This document shows positions 23,655 through 32,675 of a stretch of 64,000 nt of DNA, in pieces (position 1 is the stretch's first letter; every line of letters starts with the position of its first letter). Both the position numbers and the translations under genes were made by a program. Below the pieces are notes generated by a model, which saw only the letters and a program-made list of their open reading frames with translations, searched no databases and had not been told where the DNA came from. This DNA is from Methylobacterium sp. DB0501 (lineage in GTDB: Bacteria > Pseudomonadota > Alphaproteobacteria > Rhizobiales > Beijerinckiaceae). Where the stretch lies: positions 186,001 to 250,000 of the forward strand of contig NZ_JAAKGV010000005.1 in assembly GCF_011043735.1 (NCBI RefSeq), written 5' to 3'.

Positions 23655-26039
23655 TCAGATCAGGCCCAGGGCCTCCAGCACCACCTCGGGCGTCACCGGC
23701 TGGCGCGCGACCCGGGCCCCGAAGGGCCGGAGCGCGTCGTTGATGGCGTTGACCACCGCCGCTGGCGCGCCGGCGGTGCCGGCCTCGCCCGCGCCCTTGG
23801 CGCCGATCTCCGAGGAGGCCGTCGCCGAGACGACGTGGGCGACCGCGATGTCGGGCATCTCGCAGGCCATCGGCACGAGGTAATCGGCCATCGAGCCGTT
23901 CTGGAGCTGGCCGTCCGCGTCGTAGAGGCAGTGCTCGAACAGCGCCCCGCCGATCCCCTGGACGATGCCGCCGCGGATCTGCTCGTCGACGAGGAGCGGG
24001 TTGAGCACGGTGCCGCAATCCTCGACGCACCAATGCTTGAGGAGCCGCACGAACCCGGTCTGCATGTCGACCTCGACGTAGGAGGCCTGGACGCCGTTGG
24101 TGAAGGCGAAGGGGTAGTCCTTCGGCACGTAGTGCCGGGTCGCGACGAATTCCGGCTGCACGCCCGGCGGCAGGGTGTCGGGCCGGAAGTAGACGATGCG
24201 GCCGAGCTCCGCGAGGGTCATGCGCTCGGCCCCCGTCGCGGCATCGACCACGGCGCCGTCGCGGACGTCGAGGCTTCCCGGGTCGGCCTGCAGGATCGCG
24301 CCCGCCACCGACACGACGTTCCCGCGCAGGGCCTTGCCGGCCTGCCAGGCGGCCTCGCCGCCGATGCCGGCCCCGCGCGAGGCCCAGGTGCCGCCGCCAT
24401 AGGGGGTCGTCTGGGTGTCGCCGGAGACGACCCGCACCTTGTCCATCGGCACGCCCGTGGCGGTGGCGACGATCTGGGCGATGATGCCCTCGGTGCCCTG
24501 GCCCTGCTCGGTCACGCTCACCGCGGCGACCACGCCGCCCTGCGGGTCGAGCCGGAGGGTGCAGCCGTCCTGCGAGGAGATGCGCGCCCCCCCGACCCCG
24601 TAGAAGGCCGCCGACGGGTTGGTGATCTCGATGAAGGCGGCGAGCCCGATGCCGCGGTGGATGCCCTGCCGGCGCAAGGCCGCCTGCTCGGCCCGCAGGT
24701 GCTCGTAGCCCATCATCGCCTTCAGCTTGGCGAGGGCCGCCTGGTGCGACAGCTTCTCGAGCCTGATGCCCGACACCCCGGCGCACGGATAGGCGTCGTC
24801 CGGGATGACGTTGCGCTCGCGAACGCTGAGCGGATCGAGCCCGAGCCGGGCGGCGCCGAGATCGACCAGCCCCTCGGCCACCATGGTGGCGATCGGGTGG
24901 CCCACCGCCCGGTACTGGCAGGTCGGCGCCTTGTTCTGGAGCACCACCCGGGCCCGGGCGCGGTAATGTCGGTGGCGGTAGGGACCGCCGGTCAGGTTGA
25001 CGACCTGGTTGGCCTCGACCGCGCTGGTGCGCGGATAGACCGAATAGGGCCCGATGCCCGTCAGGTCGTCCATGTCGATCGCCAGGATGTCGCCCTCGGC
25101 GGAGAAGGCCATGCGGGCGGTGACCCGGTGGTCGCGGGCGTGGATGTCGCTCTGGAAGCTCTCGAGCCGGTCGGCGACGAACTTGACCGGGCGCTTGAGC
25201 ATCAGCGCCAGCGCGCAGGTCGCCATCTCGTCGGGATAGATGTGGACCTTGATCCCGAACGAGCCGCCGACATCCCGGCAGATCACCCGCACCGCCCCCT
25301 CGGGTAAGGAGAGGTGCTTGCACAGGATGTCCTGCATCATGTGCGGCGCCTGGAACGAGTGGTGGACGGTGAGCATCCCGTCCGCCGGGGCCCAGTCGGC
25401 CAGGATCGCCCGGGGCTCCAGGCACACGCCGGTATGGCGGCCGAAGTGAAACGTCTCCTCGACGACGACCTCCGCGTCGCGGAACGTCGCATCGACCTCG
25501 CCGACGTCGAGGACGCGCTCGAAGGCGAGGTTGTCGCCGAGTTCGGGGTGGATCGCCGGCGTCCCGGGATCGAGGGCCGTTTCCATCTCGACCACGGCGG
25601 GGAGCGGCTCGAACTCGACCTCGACCAGGGCCAGCGCATCCTCGGCCTCGGCGCGGCTGTGGGCGACGACCGCGCAGAGCGGCTCCCCGACCCAGGTCGC
25701 CCGGTCGATCGCCAGGGCGTGCTGGGGCGCCGAGCGCAGGCCCTTGAAGTGGCCGAGCACCCCGATCCAGGGGGTGCAGACCTGCGCCAGCTCCGCCCCG
25801 GTCACGACCGCGATCACCCCCGGCATCGCCCGGGCGGCCTGCGTGCCGACCGACAGGATGCGGGCATGGGCATGCGGGCTGCGCAGGAAGGCGACGTGGG
25901 CGAGGCGGGCCATCGCCACGTCGTCGACGTAGACGCCGCGGCCCTCCAGCAGGCGCCGGGCGTTCGGCCGCGGGACCGAGCGGCCGATATAGCTGTTCGG
26001 CCGGTCGAGGAAGGTGAGGCCGGTCGCGTCGGTGCTCAT
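23655..26039 (-). CDS. Molybdenum hydroxylase large subunit (CoxL/XDH family)
   Basis: 794 residues of the xanthine dehydrogenase/CO dehydrogenase molybdopterin-cytosine-dinucleotide subunit. Seen: GRGVYVDDVAMARLAHVAFL, RSPHAHARI, GGSFGIKVHIYPDE, GGGTWASRGAGIGGEAAW, and the catalytic-Glu motif KGAGEAGTAGAPAA with E752. At the position of the CO-dehydrogenase loop (AYxCSFR in form I, AYRGAGR in form II) it reads CQYRAVGHPIA, so it is not a form I CO dehydrogenase. It should hydroxylate a heterocycle or aldehyde with water. Overlaps coxS by 4 bases; its substrate is unknown. Confidence 0.88.
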   Translation of the reverse strand: MSTDATGLTFLDRPNSYIGRSVPRPNARRLLEGRGVYVDDVAMARLAHVAFLRSPHAHARILSVGTQAARAMPGVIAVVTGAELAQVCTPWIGVLGHFKGLRSAPQHALAIDRATWVGEPLCAVVAHSRAEAEDALALVEVEFEPLPAVVEMETALDPGTPAIHPELGDNLAFERVLDVGEVDATFRDAEVVVEETFHFGRHTGVCLEPRAILADWAPADGMLTVHHSFQAPHMMQDILCKHLSLPEGAVRVICRDVGGSFGIKVHIYPDEMATCALALMLKRPVKFVADRLESFQSDIHARDHRVTARMAFSAEGDILAIDMDDLTGIGPYSVYPRTSAVEANQVVNLTGGPYRHRHYRARARVVLQNKAPTCQYRAVGHPIATMVAEGLVDLGAARLGLDPLSVRERNVIPDDAYPCAGVSGIRLEKLSHQAALAKLKAMMGYEHLRAEQAALRRQGIHRGIGLAAFIEITNPSAAFYGVGGARISSQDGCTLRLDPQGGVVAAVSVTEQGQGTEGIIAQIVATATGVPMDKVRVVSGDTQTTPYGGGTWASRGAGIGGEAAWQAGKALRGNVVSVAGAILQADPGSLDVRDGAVVDAATGAERMTLAELGRIVYFRPDTLPPGVQPEFVATRHYVPKDYPFAFTNGVQASYVEVDMQTGFVRLLKHWCVEDCGTVLNPLLVDEQIRGGIVQGIGGALFEHCLYDADGQLQNGSMADYLVPMACEMPDIAVAHVVSATASSEIGAKGAGEAGTAGAPAAVVNAINDALRPFGARVARQPVTPEVVLEALGLI

Positions 26040-26551
26040 TCAACGGCCTCCCGGCGGGCATCGCGGCGGGCCTCCGCCGTCGTCGCGATGGCGTCCACGA
26101 TGGCGTGGTAGCCGGTGCAGCGGCAGTAATTGCCGGAGATCGCCGCGCGGATCTCCTCGCGCGAGGATGCGGCGGCCTCGTCGGCCAGAAGCTCGGCGGC
26201 GGTCACCAGCATCCCGGGCGTGCAGTAGCCGCATTGCAGGGCGTTGCGGGCATGGAAGGCGTCCTGCAGGTCGCGGATGAGCCCGCTCTCGGTCAGTCCC
26301 TCGACGGTCTCGATCACGGCGCCGTCGGCCTGGACACCGAGCATCAGGCAGGCGCGCACCGCCCGCCCGTCGACCAGGATCGTGCATGCGCCGCAGACGC
26401 CGTGCTCGCAGCCGAGATGCACTCCGGTCAGGCCGAAGGTGCCCCGCAGGAGGTCGCCGAGATGCATCCTCGCCGGCACCCGGGCGCGCACGGCCTCGCC
26501 GTTGAGGGTGAAGGCGACCGCGTGCTCGCGGTCCGGGTTCTCAGACGCCAT
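26036..26551 (-). CDS. [2Fe-2S] small subunit (CoxS family)
   Basis: 171 residues. All eight cluster ligands are visible: C48, C53, C56 and C68 (plant-type ferredoxin cluster, CEHGVCGAC) and C107, C110, C143 and C145 (QCGYCTPGM and YCRCTG). It passes electrons from the molybdenum site to the FAD subunit. Located between coxM and coxL, overlapping both. Confidence 0.93.
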   Translation of the reverse strand: MASENPDREHAVAFTLNGEAVRARVPARMHLGDLLRGTFGLTGVHLGCEHGVCGACTILVDGRAVRACLMLGVQADGAVIETVEGLTESGLIRDLQDAFHARNALQCGYCTPGMLVTAAELLADEAAASSREEIRAAISGNYCRCTGYHAIVDAIATTAEARRDARREAVE

Positions 26552-27413
26552 TGCGGCCTCCCTCCGTCACGGTATCCCCGCGCAGCCGGCCGGCCACGCG
26601 GCCGAGGAGGACGCGGGCGAGGTGCAGCCGCGTCGCGGCCCTGGTGGCGGGATCGTCCGGCGGGTCGAGCTCGCCGGCGAGCGCGGCCTGCGCCCCCGCG
26701 ATGTCGCCGGCCTCGACCGCCGCGGCGGCGTCCCGCGCCAGGACCGGCCGGTCGGCGACGCCGAAGAAGGCGAGGCGCAGGTCGGCGAGACCTCCGCCGG
26801 CCCGCCGCCCGGTCGCGGCGAGCCCGACGAGGGCGTAGTCGCCGTGGCGCCGCGCCAGTTCGTCGAAGCCCCAGACCGCGTCCTGGCCCGGCACCGGCAC
26901 CTCGATCGCGGTGACGATCTCGCCGGGCCGCAACGCCGTCGCGTAGAGGCCGAGGAAGAAGTCCCCGGCCGCGATGCGCCGCTCGCCCTCGCGCCCGAGG
27001 ACCACGATGGTGGCGCCGGCAGCAAGGCAGCAGGCGGGCCATTCGGTGGCGGGGTCGGCCAGCGCCACCGAGCCGCCGATCGTGCCGCGGTTGCGGATCG
27101 CCGGATGGGCGATGTGGGGCAGGGCCGCGGCGAAGAGCGGCAGGCGCTCGCGCACGATCGCCGCGGTGCCGACGTCCCGGTGGCGCGTCATGGCGCCGAT
27201 CCGCACGATGCTGCCCTCCTCCGAGACGCCGGCGAGACCGGGAATCGCGTTCAGGTCGACGAGCAGGCGGGGCGCGGCGAGCCGCATGTTCAGCGCCGTG
27301 ACGAGGCTCTGGCCGCCCGCGAGGGGGGCCGCCTCCTCGCCGTGCTCGGCGAGCAGCGCCAGGGCCGCGTCGAGCGAGGCGGGGCGGGCATAGGCGAAGT
27401 CGGGCGCCTTCAC
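26541..27413 (-). CDS. FAD-binding medium subunit (CoxM family)
   Basis: 290 residues from a GTG at 27413 (VKAPDFAYARP), chosen because GGAGGAGG lies 8 bases upstream and the family begins here; an upstream extension runs into the regulatory region. Flavin-binding motifs are PLAGGQSLV (AGGQS 32-36) and TIGGSVALADPA (TIGGS 111-115). First gene of the operon coxM-coxS-coxL-SBP-livHMGF. It transfers electrons to the final acceptor. No maturation genes (coxD/E/F/G) are present nearby. Confidence 0.9.
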   Translation of the reverse strand: MKAPDFAYARPASLDAALALLAEHGEEAAPLAGGQSLVTALNMRLAAPRLLVDLNAIPGLAGVSEEGSIVRIGAMTRHRDVGTAAIVRERLPLFAAALPHIAHPAIRNRGTIGGSVALADPATEWPACCLAAGATIVVLGREGERRIAAGDFFLGLYATALRPGEIVTAIEVPVPGQDAVWGFDELARRHGDYALVGLAATGRRAGGGLADLRLAFFGVADRPVLARDAAAAVEAGDIAGAQAALAGELDPPDDPATRAATRLHLARVLLGRVAGRLRGDTVTEGGRNGV

Positions 27414-27506
27414 GCGCGGGTCCTCCTCCGGACGGGCTTGCCCACGGAGGACTTGCCCAAGGTGGGCTTGCTCATGACCGCCCCGATGGGACAGGCTGGA
27501 AGCCAT

Positions 27507-27526
27507 TATTGATCGTTCGCTCAATA
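27507..27526. promoter_or_regulatory. TetR operator candidate, TATTGA-N8-TCAATA
   Basis: Inverted repeat TATTGA-TCGTTCGC-TCAATA lies between the coxM and TetR starts, 16 bases upstream of the regulator ATG. A TTG at 27509 inside this site is therefore not the likely start. Confidence 0.65.
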
Positions 27527-27541
27527 GAAGGCCAAACCGCG

Positions 27542-28255
27542 ATGGCGTCAAGCAGGCCCGAGGGCCGCAAGGCGGGGGACGGGACGGGCGGCACCCCGAC
27601 CGGGCGGCGGCTGACGGCGGAGAGCCGCGAGCGCCAGATCGTCGAGGGGGCGATCGCCTACTTCGCCGAGGTCGGCCTCGACGGGCATACCCGCGAGCTC
27701 GCCCGCCGCCTCGGCATCACCCAGCCGCTCCTGTTCCGTTACTTCCCCACCAAGGCGGCGCTGATCGAGCGCATCTACCAGGAGGTCTATCTCCGGCGCT
27801 GGAAGCCCGACTGGGAGGAGACGGTGCGCGACACCGCCCTGCCCTGCCTGGAGCGGTTCCGGCGCTTCGAGATCGATTACCAGCGCACGATCGACGACTA
27901 TGCCTGGCTGCGGATCTTCGTCTCGGCCGGGCTCAAGGGCTTCGACCTCCCGAGCCGCTATCTCGGCATGGTGCGCGAGCGCATCTTCGCGCCGCTCCTG
28001 GCCGACATGCGGGCGGAATCGCACCTGCCGGACCCGCAGGCCCAGCCCCTCGCAGCGGAGGAGTTCGAGCTGCTCTTCGGCATCCACGGCGCCCTGGTCT
28101 ATGTGGGCCTGCGCTCGCGGGTCTACGGGATGGACGGCACCGCCGACCGCGACGCCGTGCGCGCCGCGATGCTGGACGCCGCCCTGCCGGGCCTGCTCGC
28201 GACCCATCGCCGGGTGGTGACCCGGGCGAGACCGTCGGAGCCGGGCGGCGGGTGA
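27542..28255 (+). CDS. TetR-family regulator, divergent from molybdenum hydroxylase operon
   Basis: 237 residues. I use the ATG at 27542 (MASSRPEGRKA, GAAGG 9 bases upstream) rather than the upstream TTG, which falls within the operator palindrome. HTH: RQIVEGAIAYFAEVGLDGHT, RELARRLGITQPLLFRYFPT, KAALIERIY. The C-terminal domain is helical and unassigned. Likely represses the divergent coxMSL-liv operon until its substrate appears. Confidence 0.85.
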   Translation: MASSRPEGRKAGDGTGGTPTGRRLTAESRERQIVEGAIAYFAEVGLDGHTRELARRLGITQPLLFRYFPTKAALIERIYQEVYLRRWKPDWEETVRDTALPCLERFRRFEIDYQRTIDDYAWLRIFVSAGLKGFDLPSRYLGMVRERIFAPLLADMRAESHLPDPQAQPLAAEEFELLFGIHGALVYVGLRSRVYGMDGTADRDAVRAAMLDAALPGLLATHRRVVTRARPSEPGGG

Positions 28256-28410
28256 ACGGGCGGTGCCCGGCCCGAGGCCGGCGAACGGGCCGGCCGGAAT
28301 GAATCCGGCCCTCCCCGGGTTCCGGCCCGCCCGGACCCGCCGCCACAGCGGATTCCGACCCGCCGCGCCTTTACAGAGGCTCTCACATCATCGAAGATCA
28401 ATGAAAGAGT

Positions 28411-28427
28411 ATTTCACAGAATGAAAT
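28411..28427. promoter_or_regulatory. IclR-type box upstream of the acyl-CoA ligase operon
   Basis: ATTTCA-CAGAA-TGAAAT, flanked by T and A for 7-bp arms. The same ATTTCA-N5-TGAAAT arrangement occurs at 34586-34602 beside the IclR gene. The site is 132 bases upstream of the ligase start. The surrounding gap 28256-28559 contains no gene; GC-rich inverted sequence near 28280-28330 could end the TetR transcript. Confidence 0.6.
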
Positions 28428-28559
28428 AGACATGAAGGAAACGCCTGCACGCGTGCGCCGCCCCGGCGACGGGCGGACCTGCACGGCCTGCCGGCCCCCG
28501 AGGCTGCGGCAGGGCTGGCGCCGCCCCGGCTCCGCTCCGCCCCGACCGGCCGCCCTCCG

Positions 28560-30722
28560 ATGACGCGGCCCGAGAGCGCGCGGCGCGCGCCCTATTCGCG
28601 GGCGGAGATGAGGCGGCTCGTGGCGCCGGAGAGCGTTGCCGTCGTCGGCGTGTCCGAGCGGCCGAACGCCTTCGGCAGCCGCACGGTCGCCAACCTGCGG
28701 ACCTTCGACGGCCGCCTCTACCCGATCAACGCCCGGCATGCCGAGATCGCCGGCCGGCCGTGCTACCCGGACCTCGCGGCCCTGCCCGAGATCCCGGATT
28801 GCGTCGTGATCGCGACCCCGCGCGAGGCGGTCGAGCCGGTCGTGCGCGACTGCGCGGCGCGGGGCGTCGGCGCCGTCCTGGTGCTCGCGGCCGGGTTCGC
28901 GGAGACCGGCAAGCCGGAGCACGCCGCGCTCCAGCAGCGCCTCGTGGAGATCGCGCGGGGCGCGGACATGCGCCTCGTCGGGCCGAACACGATCGGCCTC
29001 GTCAACTACGCGCGAGGGGCCGGCCTCACCTTCTCGGCCATGCCCGAGCGCCGGCCGCTCCGGCCGCACGCGATCGGGATCGTGAGCCAGTCGGGCTCCC
29101 TCGGCTTCTCCCTGGCGCAGGGGATCGAGCGCGGCGTCTCGGTCAGCCACGTCCTCACCGCCGGCAATTCCTGCGACGTCGACGTCGCCGACCACGTCGC
29201 CTACCTGGCGCAGGATCCGCAGTGCCGGGCGATCGCCTGCCTGTTCGAGGGCATGGCCGATCCGGGCCGGATGCTCCGGGCCGCGGCGCTTGCCTGGGAG
29301 GCCGACAAGCCGCTCGTCCTCTACAAGATCGCCACCGGCCAGGAGGGCGCCCGGGCGGCTCTCTCGCATACGGGCTCGCTCGCCGGATCCGACGCGGCCT
29401 ATGCCGCCGGCCTCGCCCGCGCCGGCGTGATCCAGGTCGACACGCTCGAGGCGCTGGTCGAAGCGGCGGCCTTCTTCGCCAAGGCCGGCGCCCCGCGGGC
29501 GAAGGGCGTCGCCGTGATCGCGACCTCCGGCGGCGCGACCATCATCGCCGCCGACAAGGCGGAGGCGCACGGCGTCTGCCTGCCGCAGCCCGGCCCCGAG
29601 GCGGCCGCCGTGCTCGCGGCGCAGGTGCCGGAATACGGCTCGACCCGCAACCCGTGCGACGTGACCGCCCAGGTCATCGGCTCGGCCGACAGCCTCGCGG
29701 CCTGCGCCGGGGCGCTGCTGGCCGATCCGCTCTACGGCATCATGGTGACCTCGCACGCCTACGCCTACGAGTCGGCCACGGCCCGGCTGCCGGTGTTCAG
29801 CCGGGCCGCGGCGGCTCACGCCAAGATCGTCTGCAACGTCTGGGCGCCGGAATGGCTCGGGGGCCCGGGTGCGCGCGAGACCGAGAGCGATCCGCATCTC
29901 GCGCTGTTCCATTCGATGGACCGCTGCTTTGCCGCGATCAAGGCCTGGCACCGGCGGGCCGCCCTGCGGCAGGCCGGCCGAAGCGACGAGGGCCGGATCT
30001 CGGACCCGGCCGCCCGGGACCGGCTGGCGGCGCTCATCGGGCAGACGGCCGGGTCCACGCTGACCGAGCGGGAGGCGAAGGGCGTGATCGCCCTCTACGG
30101 CATCCCGGTCGTCGAGGACCGATTGGTCGGGTCCGCGGCGGAGGCCCGCGCGGCGGCGGAGGCGATCGGATTCCCCGTGGTGCTCAAGGGCGAGAGCCCG
30201 GACATCCTGCACAAGACCGAGGCGGGGCTGGTCAAGCTCGGCCTCGGGAGCGCGGCCGAGGTCGAGCGCGCCCATGCGGAGATCCTGGCGGCGGTCGAGG
30301 CCCACGCGCCCCGGGCGGATTTCCGGGGCGTCGTCGTCCAGCCGATGATCCCGCGAGGCGTCGAGGTCATGGTCGGCGCCCGGCACGACCCGCAATTCGG
30401 CCCGCTCGTCGTCGTCGGGCTCGGCGGCATCCTGGTGGAAATCCTGCGCGACACCGCGCTCTCCCTCGCACCGGTCGGCCGCGCGGAGGCCGAGGCGATG
30501 GTGCGCGGCCTGAAGGGGGCGGCCCTGCTCGACGGCTTTCGCGGTGCGCCGGCGGTGGATGTCGGGCGGCTCGCCGAGATCGTGTCCCGCTTCTCCGAAC
30601 TCGCGGCGGATGCGGGCGGGGCCATCGCCGAGATGGAGATCAACCCGCTCATCTGCGCCGGCGACCGGATCGTCGCCGCCGATGCGCTGATCGTGAAGGG
30701 GAGCCTGCCCCGACATGGCTGA
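28560..30722 (+). CDS. ADP-forming acyl-CoA synthetase (acetate-CoA ligase family)
   Basis: 720 residues combining alpha and beta parts of the NDP-forming acyl-CoA ligase superfamily. Residues 15-135 are a CoA-binding Rossmann fold (PESVAVVGVSERPNAFGSR), followed by the ligase-CoA region with the phospho-His loop ALSHTGSLAG at H270, and a C-terminal ATP-grasp domain from about 490 (IGFPVVLKGESPDILHKTEA, VVVGLGGILVEIL, EMEINPLI). It would activate a carboxylic acid to its CoA ester. It starts an operon with the kinase-like, crotonase and lactonase genes. Substrate not predictable. Confidence 0.88.
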   Translation: MTRPESARRAPYSRAEMRRLVAPESVAVVGVSERPNAFGSRTVANLRTFDGRLYPINARHAEIAGRPCYPDLAALPEIPDCVVIATPREAVEPVVRDCAARGVGAVLVLAAGFAETGKPEHAALQQRLVEIARGADMRLVGPNTIGLVNYARGAGLTFSAMPERRPLRPHAIGIVSQSGSLGFSLAQGIERGVSVSHVLTAGNSCDVDVADHVAYLAQDPQCRAIACLFEGMADPGRMLRAAALAWEADKPLVLYKIATGQEGARAALSHTGSLAGSDAAYAAGLARAGVIQVDTLEALVEAAAFFAKAGAPRAKGVAVIATSGGATIIAADKAEAHGVCLPQPGPEAAAVLAAQVPEYGSTRNPCDVTAQVIGSADSLAACAGALLADPLYGIMVTSHAYAYESATARLPVFSRAAAAHAKIVCNVWAPEWLGGPGARETESDPHLALFHSMDRCFAAIKAWHRRAALRQAGRSDEGRISDPAARDRLAALIGQTAGSTLTEREAKGVIALYGIPVVEDRLVGSAAEARAAAEAIGFPVVLKGESPDILHKTEAGLVKLGLGSAAEVERAHAEILAAVEAHAPRADFRGVVVQPMIPRGVEVMVGARHDPQFGPLVVVGLGGILVEILRDTALSLAPVGRAEAEAMVRGLKGAALLDGFRGAPAVDVGRLAEIVSRFSELAADAGGAIAEMEINPLICAGDRIVAADALIVKGSLPRHG

Positions 30723-31770
30723 GGCGCCCGCGACCGGCGGACCGGCCCTGGTCCCGGTGCTGCCGAACCACCGTTTCGACGAGGCGGCGTTGAGGCGCTA
30801 CCTCGCCCCGCTGCTGCCGGGCGTGGCGGACGGGCTCACGGTGCGCCAGTTCCAGGGCGGGCAGTCCAACCCGACCTTCCACCTCGCCACGCCCGTCGCG
30901 GCCTACGTGCTGCGCAAGAAGCCCGGCGGGGCGCTCCTGCCCTCCGCCCATGCGGTGGACCGCGAGTACCGGGTGCTCGGCGCGCTGAGCCGCACCGACG
31001 TGCCGGTCCCCCGGGTCCGGCTCTATTGCGACGATTCGAGCGTCGTCGGCACCCCGTTCTACGTGATGGACTACCTCGAAGGCCGGGTCTTCGCCGAGCG
31101 CGACATGCCGGGCGTCGATCCCGACCACCGCCGGGCGGCCTTCCTCGACGCGGCGCGGGTGCTCGGGCGCCTGCACCGCCTCGACCCCGCCGGCGTGGGT
31201 CTCGGCGATTACGGCCGCCCCGGCCATTATGTCGGGCGCCAGGTCGCGCGCTGGACGAAGCAGTACCGGGCCGCCGCCCTCGCGCCGGAGCCGGCGATGG
31301 ACCGGCTGATCGCCTGGCTCGAGGCCCACGCCGACATCCCCGACGAGACCGCCATCGTCCACGGCGATTACCGCCTCGGCAACCTGATGCTGCACCCGGC
31401 GGAGCCGCGGGTGATCGCGGTCCTCGACTGGGAGCTCTCGACGCTGGGCCATCCGCTCGCCGACCTCGCCTATTGCCTGCTGCCCTGGCGCACGACGCCC
31501 GCCGAGCAGGGGCTCGTCGGGCGCGACGTGGCCGGTCTCCCGGCCGAGGCGGAGTTCGTCGCCGCCTACGCCGCGGCGGCCGGGCGCCCGGTGCCGGCCG
31601 ATCTCGACGTCTTCGTGGTGTTCTCGCTGTTTCGCTGGGCGGCGATCGTCGCCGGCGTCTATCGCCGCGCCCTCGACGGCAACGCCTCCGACGCCCGGGC
31701 CGTCGACGTCGCGGGCGAGAAATTCCGCCGGCTCGCCCGCCGCGGGGAGGAGATCGCCCATGGCCGCTGA
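30715..31770 (+). CDS. APH-family phosphotransferase (ACAD10/11 N-domain-like)
   Basis: 351 residues of the aminoglycoside phosphotransferase/choline-kinase fold. FQGGQSNPTFHL is the nucleotide loop, YVLRKKPGG carries the ATP Lys, VHGDYRLGNLML gives the catalytic H216-x-D218 loop and VLDWELSTLGHPLADLAY the metal DxD-like motif. This group is typically next to acyl-CoA dehydrogenases in catabolic operons, where ACAD10/11-like proteins phosphorylate 4-hydroxyacyl-CoAs to help remove the hydroxyl. It overlaps the preceding ligase by 8 bases and the next crotonase by 11. A 4-hydroxyacyl-CoA substrate is inference. Confidence 0.85.
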   Translation: MAEAPATGGPALVPVLPNHRFDEAALRRYLAPLLPGVADGLTVRQFQGGQSNPTFHLATPVAAYVLRKKPGGALLPSAHAVDREYRVLGALSRTDVPVPRVRLYCDDSSVVGTPFYVMDYLEGRVFAERDMPGVDPDHRRAAFLDAARVLGRLHRLDPAGVGLGDYGRPGHYVGRQVARWTKQYRAAALAPEPAMDRLIAWLEAHADIPDETAIVHGDYRLGNLMLHPAEPRVIAVLDWELSTLGHPLADLAYCLLPWRTTPAEQGLVGRDVAGLPAEAEFVAAYAAAAGRPVPADLDVFVVFSLFRWAAIVAGVYRRALDGNASDARAVDVAGEKFRRLARRGEEIAHGR

Positions 31771-32638
31771 CACGAGCCCCGAAATCCTGTCCGACCTCGA
31801 CGACGGAATCCTGACGATCACCCTCAACCGGCCGGACAAGCTGAACGCCTTCACGGCGACCATGCGGGAAGGCATGGTCGCCTGCCTCGACCGGGCCGAC
31901 CGGGACGACGCCGTGCGGGCCGTGATCGTGACCGGACACGGCCGCGGATTCTGCGCCGGCGCCGACATGTCGGCCGGCGCCTCCCGCTTCGACGTCGCCG
32001 GCCGGGCCGAGGCGGCCGCCGACGAGGAGGCCCTGCGCGATTCGGGCGGGCGGCTGGCGTTGCGCCTGTTCGAGAGCACGAAGCCCGTCATCGCGGCGGT
32101 GAACGGGGCGGCGGTCGGGGTCGGCGCCACGATGCTGCTGCCGATGGATATCCGTCTCGCCGCGACGAGCGCGCGCTTCGCCTTCCCGTTCACCCGGCGC
32201 GGGCTCGTGCCGGAGGCGTGCTCGTCGTGGTTCCTGCCCCGCGCGGTGGGCATGCAGCGGGCGATGGAATGGGTCGCGACCGGTCGGCTGATCCCGGCCG
32301 AGGAGGCGCTGGCGAGCGGCCTCGTGCGCAGCCTGCACGCCCCCGAGGACCTCCTGCCGGCCGCCCGTGCGCTGGCGCGCGAGATCGCGGAGGCCGCCGC
32401 GCCGGTCTCGGTCGCGCTCGCCCGGCAGATGCTGTGGCGGATGCTCGGGGCCGACCACCCGATGGAGGCGCACCGGATCGAGAGCCGGCTGCTGGCCGAG
32501 CGCGGCCGCAGCCCCGACGTCAAGGAGGGCGTGACCTCGTTCTTCGAGAAGCGGGCGCCGGCCTTCTCGGGACGGGTCTCGGCCGACATGCCCGAAGCCT
32601 ATCCGTGGTGGCGCGAGCGTCCCTACCGCGAGGGTTGA
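31760..32638 (+). CDS. Enoyl-CoA hydratase/isomerase family protein
   Basis: 292 residues of the crotonase fold: TLNRPDKLNAF, RGFCAGADMSAGASRFD (oxyanion-hole loop), AAVGVGATMLLPMDIRLAAT, and RRGLVPEACSSWFLPRAVG with a candidate catalytic Glu in VPEA. ATG overlaps the APH gene by 11 bases. The extra C-terminal tail (FFEKRAPAFSGRVSADMPE) is usual for this group. Reaction could be hydration, isomerisation or ring opening. Confidence 0.88.
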   Translation: MAADTSPEILSDLDDGILTITLNRPDKLNAFTATMREGMVACLDRADRDDAVRAVIVTGHGRGFCAGADMSAGASRFDVAGRAEAAADEEALRDSGGRLALRLFESTKPVIAAVNGAAVGVGATMLLPMDIRLAATSARFAFPFTRRGLVPEACSSWFLPRAVGMQRAMEWVATGRLIPAEEALASGLVRSLHAPEDLLPAARALAREIAEAAAPVSVALARQMLWRMLGADHPMEAHRIESRLLAERGRSPDVKEGVTSFFEKRAPAFSGRVSADMPEAYPWWRERPYREG

Positions 32639-32675
32639 ACGGACCGCGCGGCCAAGACCGATGGGAGGAACCGAG

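Noticed and set aside
23655-26039. Carbon monoxide dehydrogenase large subunit
   Set aside because: The active-site loop reads CQYRAVGHP, lacking the form I AYxCSFR motif, and no coxDEFG genes are present.
27509-27541. TTG start extending the TetR gene by 11 codons
   Set aside because: It lies inside the TATTGA-N8-TCAATA palindrome; the ATG at 27542 has a ribosome site.
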